Assembly (NCBI GenBank): GCA_034509755.1
Contig: CM067546.1
Location: forward strand, 14,782,970 to 14,846,969
Source of the DNA: Anisodus tanguticus
Taxonomy: Eukaryota > Streptophyta > Magnoliopsida > Solanales > Solanaceae
DNA: 64,000 nucleotides
Reading direction: 5' to 3'
In this document: in pieces, positions 23,647-34,735 of the stretch
Position numbering within the stretch: position 1 is the stretch's first letter
Layout of the letters: each line of letters begins with the position of its first letter
Notes under the pieces: model-generated
Told to the model about the DNA's origin: nothing
Databases searched by the model: none
Seen by the model: the letters and a program-made list of their open reading frames with translations, nothing else
Position numbers and translations under genes: made by a program

Positions 23647-24805
23647 TAGGGGTGAGCACGGGTACAGGATACCCAAATATCCGACCGGAACCGACACTAA
23701 CAGGTAGGTTCCGGGTAAATATATTATAATAATGGGTAGGGTCCGGGTAGTAAAATTAGGAACCGATCAATGTCGGGTCCGGTTCCGGATCCGGCAAATA
23801 GAGACAGGGTACCCGGATCCGGAACCGATACCCGGAACCTATAAAATATTAAATATTTTTACTTTTTTGAGAAACATTTGGACCACTTTTAACTTTCTCC
23901 AAAATTGTTTGTTGCACGCCTGCACATTGATTTTCCCCACCCCAAGACGCAAATATTTCAGCTTTTTCACCCCTTTATTCTAGAATGATCTTTGTGCCAT
24001 AAGAGAAAACACCCAAAACTCTCTCAATAACAATGGCGTTTTAGCTACACCACCAAGCTTCATCATCGTCGTTGTTGAATCTTTCTCTCAGGTACTTTCA
24101 TCGTTGTCGTCGTTGAAGCTTCACATTTGCCTCTTTCTCTCCCTTGGTTGTGTTCACGTCGTTCCTAAAATGCATATGGGTTCATATCTAACTCTTCAAT
24201 TTCTTTTTAATATCCTATGCTTCTGTTCTATTTCAGGCGATACTCATCTTCAATTTGTATTACTTTTTTATTTGAAATGTAAATCTATTTTTAAAATTTG
24301 TGTATATTTTTGTAGCTGTGAAGATGAAATTTTGGGATTTACTAGTATAATAAAGCTTTTCTTTTGTATCGAAGAGCTTATGAACACGAAAATAAGTTTA
24401 ATTAAGATATTTTCAAATTTATTTTAAAATCAACACGTTCAATTAATTGAGTGTCAAATTTGGCATACAATTTTAGGTTTTGTTTATAGAATTAGCTTTT
24501 CTACAATGAATAAGTTTTCTAAAACTTCTTATAAGGGTACTAAAAACTACGATTGCAGGCTAAAAAATTATTGGATGAAATTATTTTAGAACTCTTTTTG
24601 ATTCTCATAGGCTAAAAAATTGTTGCTTAATCTGTGTTTTTTTATTTACAGGGTACCCGGGAACCTACCGGACCTGCGGTCCGGTAGGTTCCGGGTAATG
24701 ATTGCTACGGGTAGGTTCTGGGTAGTAAATTTAGGAACCGATCTTTTATCGGGTAGGGTCCGAGTAGTTTAAAAATATTAGGGTACCCGAACCCGGTCAC
24801 CCCTA
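23647..24805. mobile_element. hAT-like non-autonomous DNA transposon
   Basis: 1159 bp. Terminal inverted repeats are TAGGGGTGAGCACGGGTAC and, from the other end, TAGGGGTGACCGGGTTCGGG; the outer nine bases match exactly. It is flanked by a perfect 8-bp TSD, TAAAAAAT, at 23639-23646 and 24806-24813, diagnostic of the hAT superfamily. Subterminal regions repeat GGGTAGGTTCCGGGTA-like motifs, typical transposase-binding arrays. No transposase was found. Internal DNA near 24000-24120 resembles a gene 5' end with a possible splice donor (CTCAG/GTACTT at 24086-24096), and an ORF at 24104-24427 is unrecognised. Confidence 0.93.
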
Positions 24806-24813
24806 TAAAAAAT

Positions 24814-26255
24814 GGTTCTTTGTAAAACAAAGATTGATTTTTTGGGAATGCATTTTGTCCATGGAGCATACAGCTCAGGACCACATATGCGCATATACCA
24901 GTGGAATTAGAGTGCATTACTTTTTCATGAAAATAATGGCCAGTGAAAGATATGCGCATATACTAGTGGAAGGTTCAAAGAGGCTAAACGACAATATCAT
25001 TCCACCTTCAAAGAAATTCTTGCCGTAAAGAATGGAATTAAAAAGTTCAATTTTTAATTCACACAGAATTTCAGATAGAAATGGATTTGAAGGATTTTCC
25101 GAAGATGATCTAGATAAATCCAAAAATTATTCCAAATTTGTAGATTCTCAGATGTTCATAATGGTTCTCCCATTACAAATTTCAAGTGTTGAACCGTAAG
25201 GGGAAGGATAATATTCTAGTAGATTTCCTATCCAGACCATATGAATTTTCAAAGATATTTCTTTTAGAACAGGGCAAGCAAAAGAAAAAGCCAACGAGCT
25301 AAATTTTAATGCTTGCAAGCCCACTAAGAGCCAGTTTATCCATGTTAGCAAATTATCCACAAGAATTATTTAGTTAGTTCGTGGACCCGTTTGATCAATC
25401 CATAGTTACACATAGAAGGACTTTCTACAAGCTTCAAGTTTTCATGAAATATGGAGGATCCATCCTTAAGCCGTTTGGAGTCAATCCGGAATTCCCATTT
25501 TTTCATGTATTTGTACCACTGGCCAATGATTTTTCACAAGAGCTATTATGGTTTTTCTGTTACTTATGTCACTAGTATTACATCTTTATGGAAGTCAAGT
25601 GCGACATGTTCTGGAATTTTGACAAGATTGAACTTGTTCTTAGAAAATTTCCACAATGGTTTAAACCACGAAGATATTGGATTCAATATTTTTGAGATTG
25701 CTACCAGCAAAAATATTCATGTTACATCAGCCGATAAAGATTATTGATGGAAAGGTCCACGCGTAGTCGGATATTTCATTATGGTCGAAATTCCCCATCT
25801 TCATCTTGTCCTTAGAAGATGAATACAACAAGGCACATCGAATTATTTTCTAGAAAAATAAGTGCATTTCAAAGGAAATATAGCCAAAGGAATGGGCTCG
25901 TTAGAATTACACTAATAATCATCCCTATTGGGAAGGAGTCCGACAAGCAGCAAAGGAGTACAAAGTACCTTATAAAGTCATCAGAGATAAAGTCACACAG
26001 GCTATCACAAGGATAATATTAAATATTTTATCTCAGAATTCATGAAAAAATGAAGCACAATATAGCAGGGCCATCAAATAGAAAATGTTACTACACAAGG
26101 TGGTTGAAAAGAAGCCTAGAAATAAAGAATGATTCAAGAAAAAGCATGGAGCTGAATGGTGGATAGATGAATGATACACAAGCCCACCATCAACACCATG
26201 AAAAATCTCCCATCGGATGATTCTTGAGGATGTAGGCAGGATTTTCACCACTTAC
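24814..26255 (+). pseudogene. EPRV RT end, RNase H and C-terminal region
   Basis: The RT continues directly after the right TSD (KIDFLGMHFVHG near 24830), followed by a decayed RNase H and a spacer. The ORFs at 25381-25575 and 25451-25747 cover a C-terminal domain (FYKLQVF, GVNPEFPFFHVF, LWFF) seen downstream of RNase H in this virus group, of unknown function. Several stops and at least two frameshifts. The unit ends about 26255, close to the symmetry axis. Confidence 0.7.
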
Positions 26256-27699
26256 CCTTACTTACCTCAACTAATTACCCTCAAAAGTTACTACCTATAC
26301 CAATAGAAATCTTCCTACCAAACTTTCACATGCATACATCATCAATCATCATCTGATGCGGAAGTGTTTGATGGTGTTGATGGCAAGCTTGTGTATCATT
26401 CATCTATCCACCATTCGAGCGCCATGCTTTTTCTTTAAACTTTCTTTATTTCCTAGGCTTTTTTTAAACGACCTTGTGTAGTAATATTTTTTTTTGGATG
26501 GACCTGCTATATTATGCTACATTCTTTGTGAATTATGAGATGGAATATTTAATCTTATCCTTGTCATAGCCTGAGTGACTTCATCGCTGATGAGTTAATA
26601 CGGTATGGCTTACTGCTTGCCAGACTCTTTCCTAGTGGGGATGCTTATCAGTGTAATTCCAATGCGCCCACTCCTTTGGCCATATTTCTCCTTGTTGTAT
26701 TCATCTTCTAAGGACAAGATGGAGACGGGTAATTTCCACCAAAAAATGAAATTTTCGGCTGCTCATGGACCTTTCTGTCAGTAATCTTTATCTGCCGATA
26801 TAACATGAATATTTTTGCTGCATATAAATTTTGAAAATATTGAACCCAATAATTTGTGGTTTAAACCATTGTAGAAATTTTCTAAGAGCAGAATAAATCT
26901 TGTTAAAATCATGAAACATGGCGCACTTGAATTCCATAAATATGTAATACTAGTGACATAAGTACCATAAAAACCATAATAGCTCTTGTAGAAAATGATT
27001 TACCAGTAGTATGAATACATGATAGAATGGGAATTCCGAATTGACTCCAAACGGATTAAGGATGGATCCTCCATATTTCCTGAAAACATGAAGCTCGTAG
27101 AAAGTCCTTATTTCTATAGGATGGATGGATGAAACGGGTCCACAAACTAGATGAATAATTCATGTTGATAATTTGCTAACCCGAATGAACTGACTTCTGG
27201 TGGGATTACAAGCATTAAAATTTGGCTCATTGGCTTTTTCTATTACTTTCCCTGTTCTAATAGAAATCTTTTTAAAAATTCATCTGGTATTGATAGAAAA
27301 TCAGTTAGAATATTATCCTTTCCCTTGAGGTGCTTCCATTGAAATTTGTAAGGGGAGAACCATTGTGCCCATATGAGAATATGCGGATTTTGGAATAATT
27401 TTTTGATTTATCTAGATCATCTTCGGGAAAGCCTTTGTATCCATTTCTATCATAAATTCTATGTAAATTAAAAAAAAAATTGAACTTTTTAATTCCAATC
27501 TTTATGACAAGAATTTCTCCGAAGGTTCAATCATAGTGTCGTTCAACATCTTTGAACCCTCCACTGGTATATCTGCATATCTTTCGTTGGACATTTTTTT
27601 ATGCTAAAAGTATTGTGCTCCAATAATCATTGCTGACATCAGTCTACAATATTTTCCTTTCGTCCGAGGGGATATAGATGGCTTTGTGACTTTCCATTG

Positions 27700-28161
27700 A
27701 AAGTGGTGATCGGGAATGCAAAAGCCTGTTTTTGCTCTTTCTTCATGGTGTATTCCCAATTTTTAATACTCGTATTTAAGGTCAAATTTGGAAAAGTATT
27801 TAGCTTTGGCTAAGTGTGTGAATAGGGAAGCTTATTTGGGATATGTAATATGTCATCATGGAGGAAATGGTTAAGAGGCTAATAGTTTATGACTAACCTG
27901 AGTTTCCCTCTTATTTGTTCAGCCCGTTTGTTGACATAGAATGTTTTACATGCCCATTTTGAATTAGATGTCTCGATTAGTCCAAACTCCAAGAGTTCTT
28001 GAAATTCCTTTTTTCACAAGCTGAAGATGTTCCGGATTCATGCTTGAGTGACTTGCCTTTGTTGGATTAATGCTTTCATTTTTCTTGAAAGGGAGCTTAA
28101 TGAAAAACTCGTCATTTATCCATAATGAATTTTTTCTTTTTCTCATAAACTCCTTGTGCAA
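27700..28161 (-). pseudogene. arm 2 EPRV reverse transcriptase N-terminal part
   Basis: The ORF at 27964-28161 gives ...KLPFKKNESINPTKASHSS and MNPEHLQLVKKG, the same RT start as arm 1 near 23040-23130. The following fingers region (27700-27960) is readable only in fragments. Confidence 0.75.
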
Positions 28162-28479
28162 TTATGCACATGAATGCTCTACCACATGCTGTTCGATCTC
28201 CTTAATATGTTATCTGGAATAACCATGAAACTTCTAAATATAGCCTAAATTGTTTTTTGAATGTTAATCCATGGGCTCTGATATAGAGGTGATATTTGAG
28301 TTGTCTAAGGATATCAAATTCAACAATGAGATCTTTTCCTGGGACATCTGAACCAATCATTTTAGCTCTGAATTTCAATCCAGGGAAGAATTCAATTGTG
28401 ATTGGATGCTTTGTGATGAGTGTGGTGGTCAGGATTCCATTTTATGCAGTGTTGAAATCTTTGAAATATGAAATTCACT

Positions 28480-28700
28480 GATTCTTAGGGAGGAAAGTTG
28501 GGTTCATCAGTGAACATGCTGCTTCAGTGTCCAAGAAAGCAATTACTTAGATTGGTTTATCCCATTTAGATGTATAAACTTTATGTTCAACTTGAGGGAT
28601 AAACATGATGCTATTCATTTCTTCCTGAGCTTGTACTTCTGCTTCTGAAATCTGGTAATGGCCATCTCCATATTGTTCATATACATTTATGCAGAAAAGA
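28480..28700 (-). pseudogene. arm 2 EPRV protease region
   Basis: The minus strand near 28500-28560 reads AFLDTEAACSLMNP: the catalytic Asp is present but the usual Gly is Glu. Upstream parts match arm 1 22360-22600. No long open frame. Confidence 0.7.
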
Positions 28701-29285
28701 GATTTCTTTGGGGTTCATCTTCCAGTGAGAGAAGAGATTCAAGATCATCATCTTCACTAAGATGAATACCATTGTAATCTTCTATATTAGTAATAAGATT
28801 GATTGACTTTCTGGATTGAGGATAACTATTTGCAAATTGTCCAATCTTGTTGCAGATGAATCATCTGTCATTTTTCCGGAGATTGCATGGGCTTCTTCTT
28901 CTGAAATATTTTGTACACCTTCAGAACTTAGATATTTCCCCTAAAGGCTTTGGCCATTTGAAAGATCTTTCCCCTGGAGGCTTTGGTCATTTGAACCGCT
29001 TGAATCTTCTTCGTTGTCTAAGGGCATGGCTTGAGAAACTTGACCCAGTGACTAGATCAAATCTTCCGCATGCTTTATCAAGGCCTCGAACGCTGCCATA
29101 TCGATACTAGAGTGATAGTTGTTGTACACAAACTCTGTCAAAGGTAAGAACTGGTTGCAATGACCAGAAAAATCAATCACGCAGGCTCATAACATGTCCT
29201 CCAATACCTGAATAGTCTGCTTGGACTAACCGTCGGTTTGAGGGTGGAACATTATACTGAGATCCAAGCGAGTACCCAACTCTCT

Positions 29286-29984
29286 TTACAAAGTCCGCAA
29301 GAAATGTAAAGTAAACTGAGTGCCCCGATCTGAGATGATAGAGATATAAACCCCATGAAGATGAACAATCTCCCTGATGTAGATCTTAGCCAATTTCTCT
29401 ACATTATACGTCGTTTGAACTGGAATGAAATGTGTGGTCTTGGTCAATCTATCCACAATGACCCAAATAGCATTAAACTTGCCCAAAGTCTTGGGCAACC
29501 CAACAATGGGCATCCTCTAAGACAAACCACCGGGATGCTAGTGCTCATACTTGACCTACTAGCAATTCTGACACCGAGACACAAAATCAGCAATGCCTCT
29601 CTTTATCCCCCCCCCCCACCATTAGTGCAGTCTCAAATCATGATACATCTTACTAGCACCCAGATGAATTGAATACCTAGAGCTGTGGACCTCCTCTATA
29701 ATCAATCTAGTCAAATCTCCCACACGAGGCACACACACCCTACCCTTGATCCTCTGAACACCCTCACTATCAATCATGGACTCCTTGGCCTCGCCACTCA
29801 TCACCTTATCTCGGATCTTGCACAACCCCACATCATCATACTGGTGCGCTAAAATCTGATCTAAAAGAGACGACCTCACCTCCACAAAAGCCATAATCCT
29901 ACTCAGATTTGAAAGATCAAGCCTCACAAAAAGATTGGTTAGAGACTGGACCTCTAATACCAATGGACGGTAGAAAATATCCAA
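29286..29984 (-). pseudogene. family B integrase fragment
   Basis: 29622-29984 covers the integrase N-terminal part up to its zinc finger (LIIEEVHSSRYSIHLGASKM). 29286-29513 has the core GLPKTLGKFNAIWVIVDRLT and IISDRGTQFT with the second catalytic Asp. The region with the catalytic Glu lies below 29286 and is broken. A run of 11 C at 29607-29617 marks the break between the two ORFs. Confidence 0.85.
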
Positions 29985-30118
29985 ACAAGACCCATACTGA
30001 CTGCCTTTCTGCTCAAAGCATCTGCCACCATATTGGCATTGTCCGGATGATACAAAATGGTCATGTCATAATTCTTCAACAACTCCATCTATAGATGCTG
30101 CCTAGACTTCAAATCCCT

Positions 30119-30319
30119 CTAATTAAACATGTGTTGAAGACTATTGTGGTCAGTATACACATAACAATGAGCGCTATACAGATAATGCCTCCAGATCTTT
30201 AAAGAAAACACAACGGCAGCCAACCCCAAAACATAAATAGGATAGGTATTCTCATGCACCTTCAACTTCTTCGATGCATAAGCGATAACCTTACCTTTAT
30301 GTATCAACAAACAGTCCAA
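30119..30319 (-). pseudogene. family B RNase H fragment
   Basis: Reads GKVIAYASKKLKVHENTYP and SLKIWRHYLYSAHCYVYTDH, the standard Ty3/gypsy RNase H. The catalytic Glu position in the LELAA motif is Gly here (LGLAA). Confidence 0.85.
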
Positions 30320-30733
30320 TCCAATCCTAAAATCATCACAGTTACATAGAAAAATCTTTCCCCTTCACCGGAAGAGATAAATTAGGGGTTGTGGTAAAAA
30401 AAGTGTTAAGCTTTTGAAAGATCTCCTCACACTGATCAAACCACTGTAAAAGAACCTCCTTCTGAGTCAACCGCGTAAAGTGAGAAGCAAAATAAGAGAA
30501 TCCCTTAATGAACTAGCGATAATAGCTAGCAAGACCCACGAAACTCTGAATCTCTATCACATAAGTTTGTCTAGGCCAGTCCCTGACTGCCTCTATCTTC
30601 TTATGGTCAACCAAAATCCTATCCTTGGACACCAAGTGCCCCGGAAATTCCATGGAGCTAAACTAAACTCACACTTTGAGAACTTAGCATACAACTTTTT
30701 CTCCTTCGATATCCCAAGAACCACTCTCAGGTG

Positions 30734-30970
30734 CTACTCATGGTCCTCCCAGCTCTTTGAATATATCAAAATGTAATCAATAAACACAATAACACAATAA
30801 TCCAAGTACGACTTGAATATCCTATTCATCAAATCCATGAACACTGCAGGGGCATTGGTAAACCTAAATGACATCACCAAGAACTCATAATTCCCATAAT
30901 GAGTTCGAAAAGTCATATTAGGAACATCCTCATCCCTGATCTTCAGGTGATGATACCCGGACCTCGTATT
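30734..30970 (-). pseudogene. family B reverse transcriptase fragment
   Basis: Reads MTFRTHYGNYEFLVMSFRFT then CVIVFIDYILIYSKSWEDH. The FIDD motif is FIDY, so the second catalytic Asp is lost. Confidence 0.85.
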
Positions 30971-31353
30971 TATTGGTTCAATATCATTCTACAAACCACT
31001 CTTTGGTGAAATACTCCTTTAGACGGTGGTAAATGAGTAGGTTCTTCAAAAGTTCCTTAAATTCATGCAGAAAACTTGATAATCTAGAAACATGTTCAGA
31101 TTTATCCTTTTCTTAAGGAATACTATTTTACTTGATTACACATGATTGGTATCAATTTAATTACACATGGTTGTGATCGGTTACCTAAACTTTTAACTAA
31201 TTTCCCAACTCCGACATTTAGTATTTGTATGCCAACTCCTCTGAAAACATGCTTCTTTCCCTTGTACACAAACTACATACTTATCTCTTGTTGTAGTTCA
31301 TTTTTTTTTTTTTATCCATTTTCTATAATTTTATCCACGGAAAAACAATGGAG

Positions 31354-31795
31354 TTATCGTTGTCCTTGAAATGAGAAAATTATTTTGTCAGTTAAGTTTT
31401 CAAAGTTCATCTTAATATCTTCCAGTGTAAACAACCATTGAACTCCTAAGACCACACCACAAGACCCTAATAGTAGCATTAGGAACCCAATTGAGAATTT
31501 TGCACCTTGCAATAGCCAAAAATATCCTGCAGAACTTATCAATTTTCATTACATTTACAGTAGCAACAACCACCATTTAAGAAGCAGTCAGTGTAATGGG
31601 ACATCCCAGTTGTTCTACTAATGAAGGATCTATGAAATTGTGGTATATCCCTGTATCCACCAAGTTATGTAATTGCTTCTTGGAATGATAGCTAGTTACC
31701 TTAAAAGTTTTGTATCCCAATGATCCATGCAGGGAATGTATAGAAATATCCATCTGTTCTGTGGTATGTTGTGGATCTAAATCTTGAGTCACCAA
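31354..31795 (-). pseudogene. gypsy protease and RT linker
   Basis: 31577-31795 contains LHNLVDTGIYHNFIDPSLVE: D-T-G catalytic triplet intact. 31354-31542 contains the LLLGSCGVVLGVQWLFTLED linker before RT. A frame change separates the two. Confidence 0.85.
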
Positions 31796-32046
31796 TTCAT
31801 CCTGTATTTCTTCGCATTGTATTTTCTCTTCTTCTAACTCTTCAAGCTCAGAATCTTATAGTTGTTTAAGATTCTTACATTTGTGACCAATCACATATTT
31901 CTTATTATAGAAGAAGCATAAACTTTTTGCGCTCTTCTTATTCATCTCTTCTGGACTCAAAGTTCTATTATATGAAATTATGTTCCACCAGTATCATGAG
32001 TTCGTCAAATTAAGTTGTTTTGACTTGTCTGCTCTAGAAACCTTAT

Positions 32047-32790
32047 TTAGAAATTCACATGATTGTTTGGAATAGGAGATGAAAAATGTTGTCTAATGGC
32101 AATGAGATATTCTTCGTGCATTCTAGCAGTGTTATATATTTGTGACAATGTTGTGGGGTTAGTTATCTTGAATGAAATATTCCACTCAGGGTTTAACCTC
32201 CAGAGGAAATAATTGGTTGCATTCTCTTCTGATAGTTTCACGCTAGTCAAACTCCTCCAAAAAATGGCTTAAACACTTGTTCATACTTCCAACTTGTTTA
32301 ACATTCTTGATTTCCTCCATTTCCTCAAAATTTATATCAAATCTTTTAACTAATGCCATTAGATACTCATTCTCAGATTGAAAATATTGACTATACCACA
32401 AAAAATATAGATTCCACTGAATTGCTTCTCCCTCTAACTGTAAGGCAGCTACCCTTTCTTCTCGTATGCTGCTACATTTTCCATGGAGAAGAATTGCTAT
32501 ATTTTGAATATTTACTTGCGAATCTAAGGACTTCATCCTTGACCCCGAAAGAAATTGGAACTATGAGTGTAATTGGCAGGACTTCTCTTCCTTTGCGACC
32601 TCTCCTCTGATTTCCTTGCTATAGAAGGTCTACCTTCATGCTCCAATGGTGTTTTCTCTCTTAGATGTTCCCTTGAAGCCGAAAACCGCTCCCTCATTTT
32701 AGGCATTATTTGATCCAATCTCTTTAGATTTGAAACTTCACCTCCAAGAGTTTTAAATTCTACTAGAATTTTCTGCATCATCTCACACAA
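32047..32790 (-). pseudogene. gypsy gag remnant
   Basis: 32243-32536 has the retrotransposon gag pattern (LEGEAIQWNLYFLW...LVKRFDINFEEM). 32533-32790 is the basic N-terminal part and 32047-32250 the C-terminal part, in different frames. Confidence 0.75.
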
Positions 32791-32864
32791 TTCTTCCGCT
32801 AGCTTTTGTGGATGAATTTTAAGTTGATATGGTTCATTTTATCATTGTTTCCAAGGACATGATA

Positions 32865-32874
32865 GCTCTGATAC
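32865..32874 (-). other. gypsy primer-binding site
   Basis: The minus strand reads GTATCAGAGC, the inner part of the initiator-Met PBS, upstream of gag. Confidence 0.65.
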
Positions 32875-32880
32875 AGGAAA

Positions 32881-33536
32881 CAAACAAATTCGAGAATTCA
32901 GAAGTTGCTCAGGAGCTCTATAGAGGAGCTTTAGATATAATTGACAACATAAAAATGAAGGGGGGGGGGGGGGGAGAAGAATTGTCGAAGTAGAATAGAA
33001 AATTTTAATACTTTCCATTGATGAATAGGAAGTCACTACTGTACAATTTGAATCCAAATTATGTTATTAATTCTAAATACCTCAAACAAACTAACCAGTT
33101 GGATTATTTAACTGTAACTAAGTCATGCTGACATGACATTGACTAACTAATTGAAATATAAGTATGAATCAAGTTTCAAAATCAATTCCGAATTCGCTAT
33201 GTTCACCCTTGTCATACGTTCAAGTTGAACTTATGTGATTGATTAGTTCAACTTTTACTGTTGTGAGTCAAGGGCTTTTCTCCTAGACAAAATCTTTTTT
33301 GCACTTTTGTGTCGTTGTTTAGTGGTAACTGAAGAACACATACAGTTCTAATAAAAAATTAAGAAGTTGTTATTTGGAGAAATCTATTTTCATCAAAGTC
33401 CTTTACATGACTGAAGTAGTGTATCTATACACATTAGGGTGATCACAATATTCCTTCTTACATACAATTTTGTTAATTAGAATTTTACACTGGTTACATA
33501 TTTATTTACGAGTTACTCGTTTCACAAACCAAGTTA
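32881..33536 (-). repeat. probable LTR portion of the chromovirus-like fragment
   Basis: Lies on the LTR side of the PBS and has no coding signal. It contains a 15-base G run at 32960-32974. It is interrupted at 33537 by Copia-2, so any continuation would lie beyond 45550. Confidence 0.4.
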
Positions 33537-33541
33537 GTTAT

Positions 33542-34735
33542 TGATATTTTGCACGACTAAATATCTATCCCGCGTGATACTTAACTTTTACCTATAGGAT
33601 AGAACAGGATACAATACATTTTCTATGCTAACGCTTGCAGAATAATGATAAAGAACAGAAATGTAACGACACATTAGTTTAACGTGGAAACCATCCAGCT
33701 CATAAAGGATAGAAAAAACCACAACCTCCATCACTGTAGGATTTATCCCAAAACTCCACTAAAACATGAGCATTTGCAAATTGAACCTAGGAACTAAACT
33801 CCGATTCCTATCTCACCAATCTCTCTAGATTAGTAAGCCCTACTTCGAGTATCCCAATGTGAAACTATATTTGAAAAAATGTTTATACCTAACAAAATTT
33901 CTTCCAATAAAGCTGATAAAGGTACAATTCGATAATCAATCCTAATAAAAGAATCTAGACTCAAGAACTGTAACACACAAACTCTATGAAACGCGTTCTT
34001 CAATCTCCCTCATTGTACTAGGTCGAACTTCTGAAATCAGAACTCTCTCAAATATGCTTGACAGGATTTGCTCAATATTCTAATTTTCTCTCATTGTGAG
34101 TGTGTGAAACTTCATGATGGCTGGACTTGAATATTTATAGTTGTAGGTTTCACCAAGTAGGTTGAACTCAATCCTTATGTGATAAGGCCTAATATTAAAG
34201 ATAGGGTTTGAGTTGACTTGGGATTCTTGCTCTTCAATGCGGCTTCAGTTTCTTTGTATGATTCTGAAGTATCTTGATAAGTATGGCAAGAAATTTTACA
34301 ACCTTGTACGCCAAGTCATTAAAATAAAATATAAATCCTACTCGCAAGAGGACTCTAAGCAGGAACACGTTCTTGGACCTGGTTCAAGCATTTGTTCCAT
34401 TCGACTCTGTCTCACATTTGTGTTTGATATGGAATACGTTCATAGACCTGCTTCATTCACTTATTCTTTGTGTTGGCAGGTTCAAATTCAATGAGAATGG
34501 GATTGATTAGCTCGTTATTTAGTACGAATCGGTGAAATGACCGAATCCATAAAGATTATTCAACACACTATGGAAGGAATTCCATGAGGGCCATATGACA
34601 AATTAGCGATTCATTCAACTCTATATTGTAGTTGTCCATCGGATGGATCATGTCCACAAACCTAGTTCATTTTCCTCGTTCATTTACTTTGTCAATCATC
34701 AAAACCTACACTAGTCATTCTTGCTAATGCCAATA
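33542..34735 (-). repeat. Copia-2 3' LTR
   Basis: 1194 bp. Begins TGATATTTTGC on the plus strand and matches 44318-45545, but lacks the SINE found there. Next to it at 34736-34750 the minus strand has an A/G-rich run (AAAAAGGGAAAATT), a plausible polypurine tract. Confidence 0.93.

Larger units (their letters stand above)
19985..26255 (+). mobile_element. endogenous pararetrovirus (EPRV), near-complete but degraded, arm 1
   Basis: In order: a tRNA-Met type PBS, a caulimovirid movement-protein region, a coat-like region with a zinc knuckle remnant, aspartic protease, reverse transcriptase, RNase H and a C-terminal region of unknown role. There are no LTRs and no integrase, as expected for Caulimoviridae. 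The pattern fits petuvirus/solendovirus/florendovirus-type integrations in Solanaceae; I cannot decide between them without a phylogeny. Many stops and frameshifts, plus a hAT-like insertion at 23647-24805, make it non-functional. The 3' part from about 22078 is mirrored by 26320-29082. Confidence 0.88.
26320..29082 (-). mobile_element. second EPRV copy, inverted and 5'-truncated (arm 2)
   Basis: The minus strand repeats arm 1 from the coat-region end (equivalent of about 22078) to the C-terminus. The two arms meet tail to tail around a spacer of about 65 bp (26256-26319). Arm 2 lacks the movement-protein half. It also lacks RT from just before YIDD through part of RNase H, where about 100-150 unrelated bases sit (near 27600-27680). 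It has no hAT insertion. A tandem duplication of about 30 bp (CCCTAAAGGCTTTGG / CCCCTGGAGGCTTTGG) lies at 28935-28995. Confidence 0.88.
29083..30984 (-). mobile_element. family B Tekay-like pol fragment
   Basis: The minus strand carries RT, RNase H and integrase in gypsy order, closely similar to the plus-strand copy at 58600-60310. It has no LTR on either side. The left edge abuts EPRV arm 2 and the right edge abuts a different gypsy fragment, so both junctions look like recombination or deletion breakpoints rather than clean insertion ends. Confidence 0.85.
30985..32880 (-). mobile_element. chromovirus-like gypsy fragment (gag, protease, RT start)
   Basis: The minus strand shows a gag, an aspartic protease, an RT linker (GVQWLFTLEDI) and the first residues of RT (near 30985-31080), where it is cut by the family B fragment. 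The protease/RT linker is of the Reina/Tcn1-like kind rather than Tekay. A PBS lies at 32865. Interval 31081-31340 is unreadable. Confidence 0.75.

Noticed and set aside
24104..24427. 107-codon ORF inside the hAT-like element as a transposase
   Set aside because: No hAT dimerisation or catalytic motif; Phe/Leu-rich from T-rich DNA.
26256..26319. Viral replication origin or promoter at the EPRV symmetry axis
   Set aside because: Only a short spacer between arms; no PBS or TATA-like arrangement that I could defend.
32960..32974. G run as a possible G-quadruplex or PPT
   Set aside because: A single 15-base homopolymer in LTR-like DNA, at the wrong place for a PPT; probably slippage.
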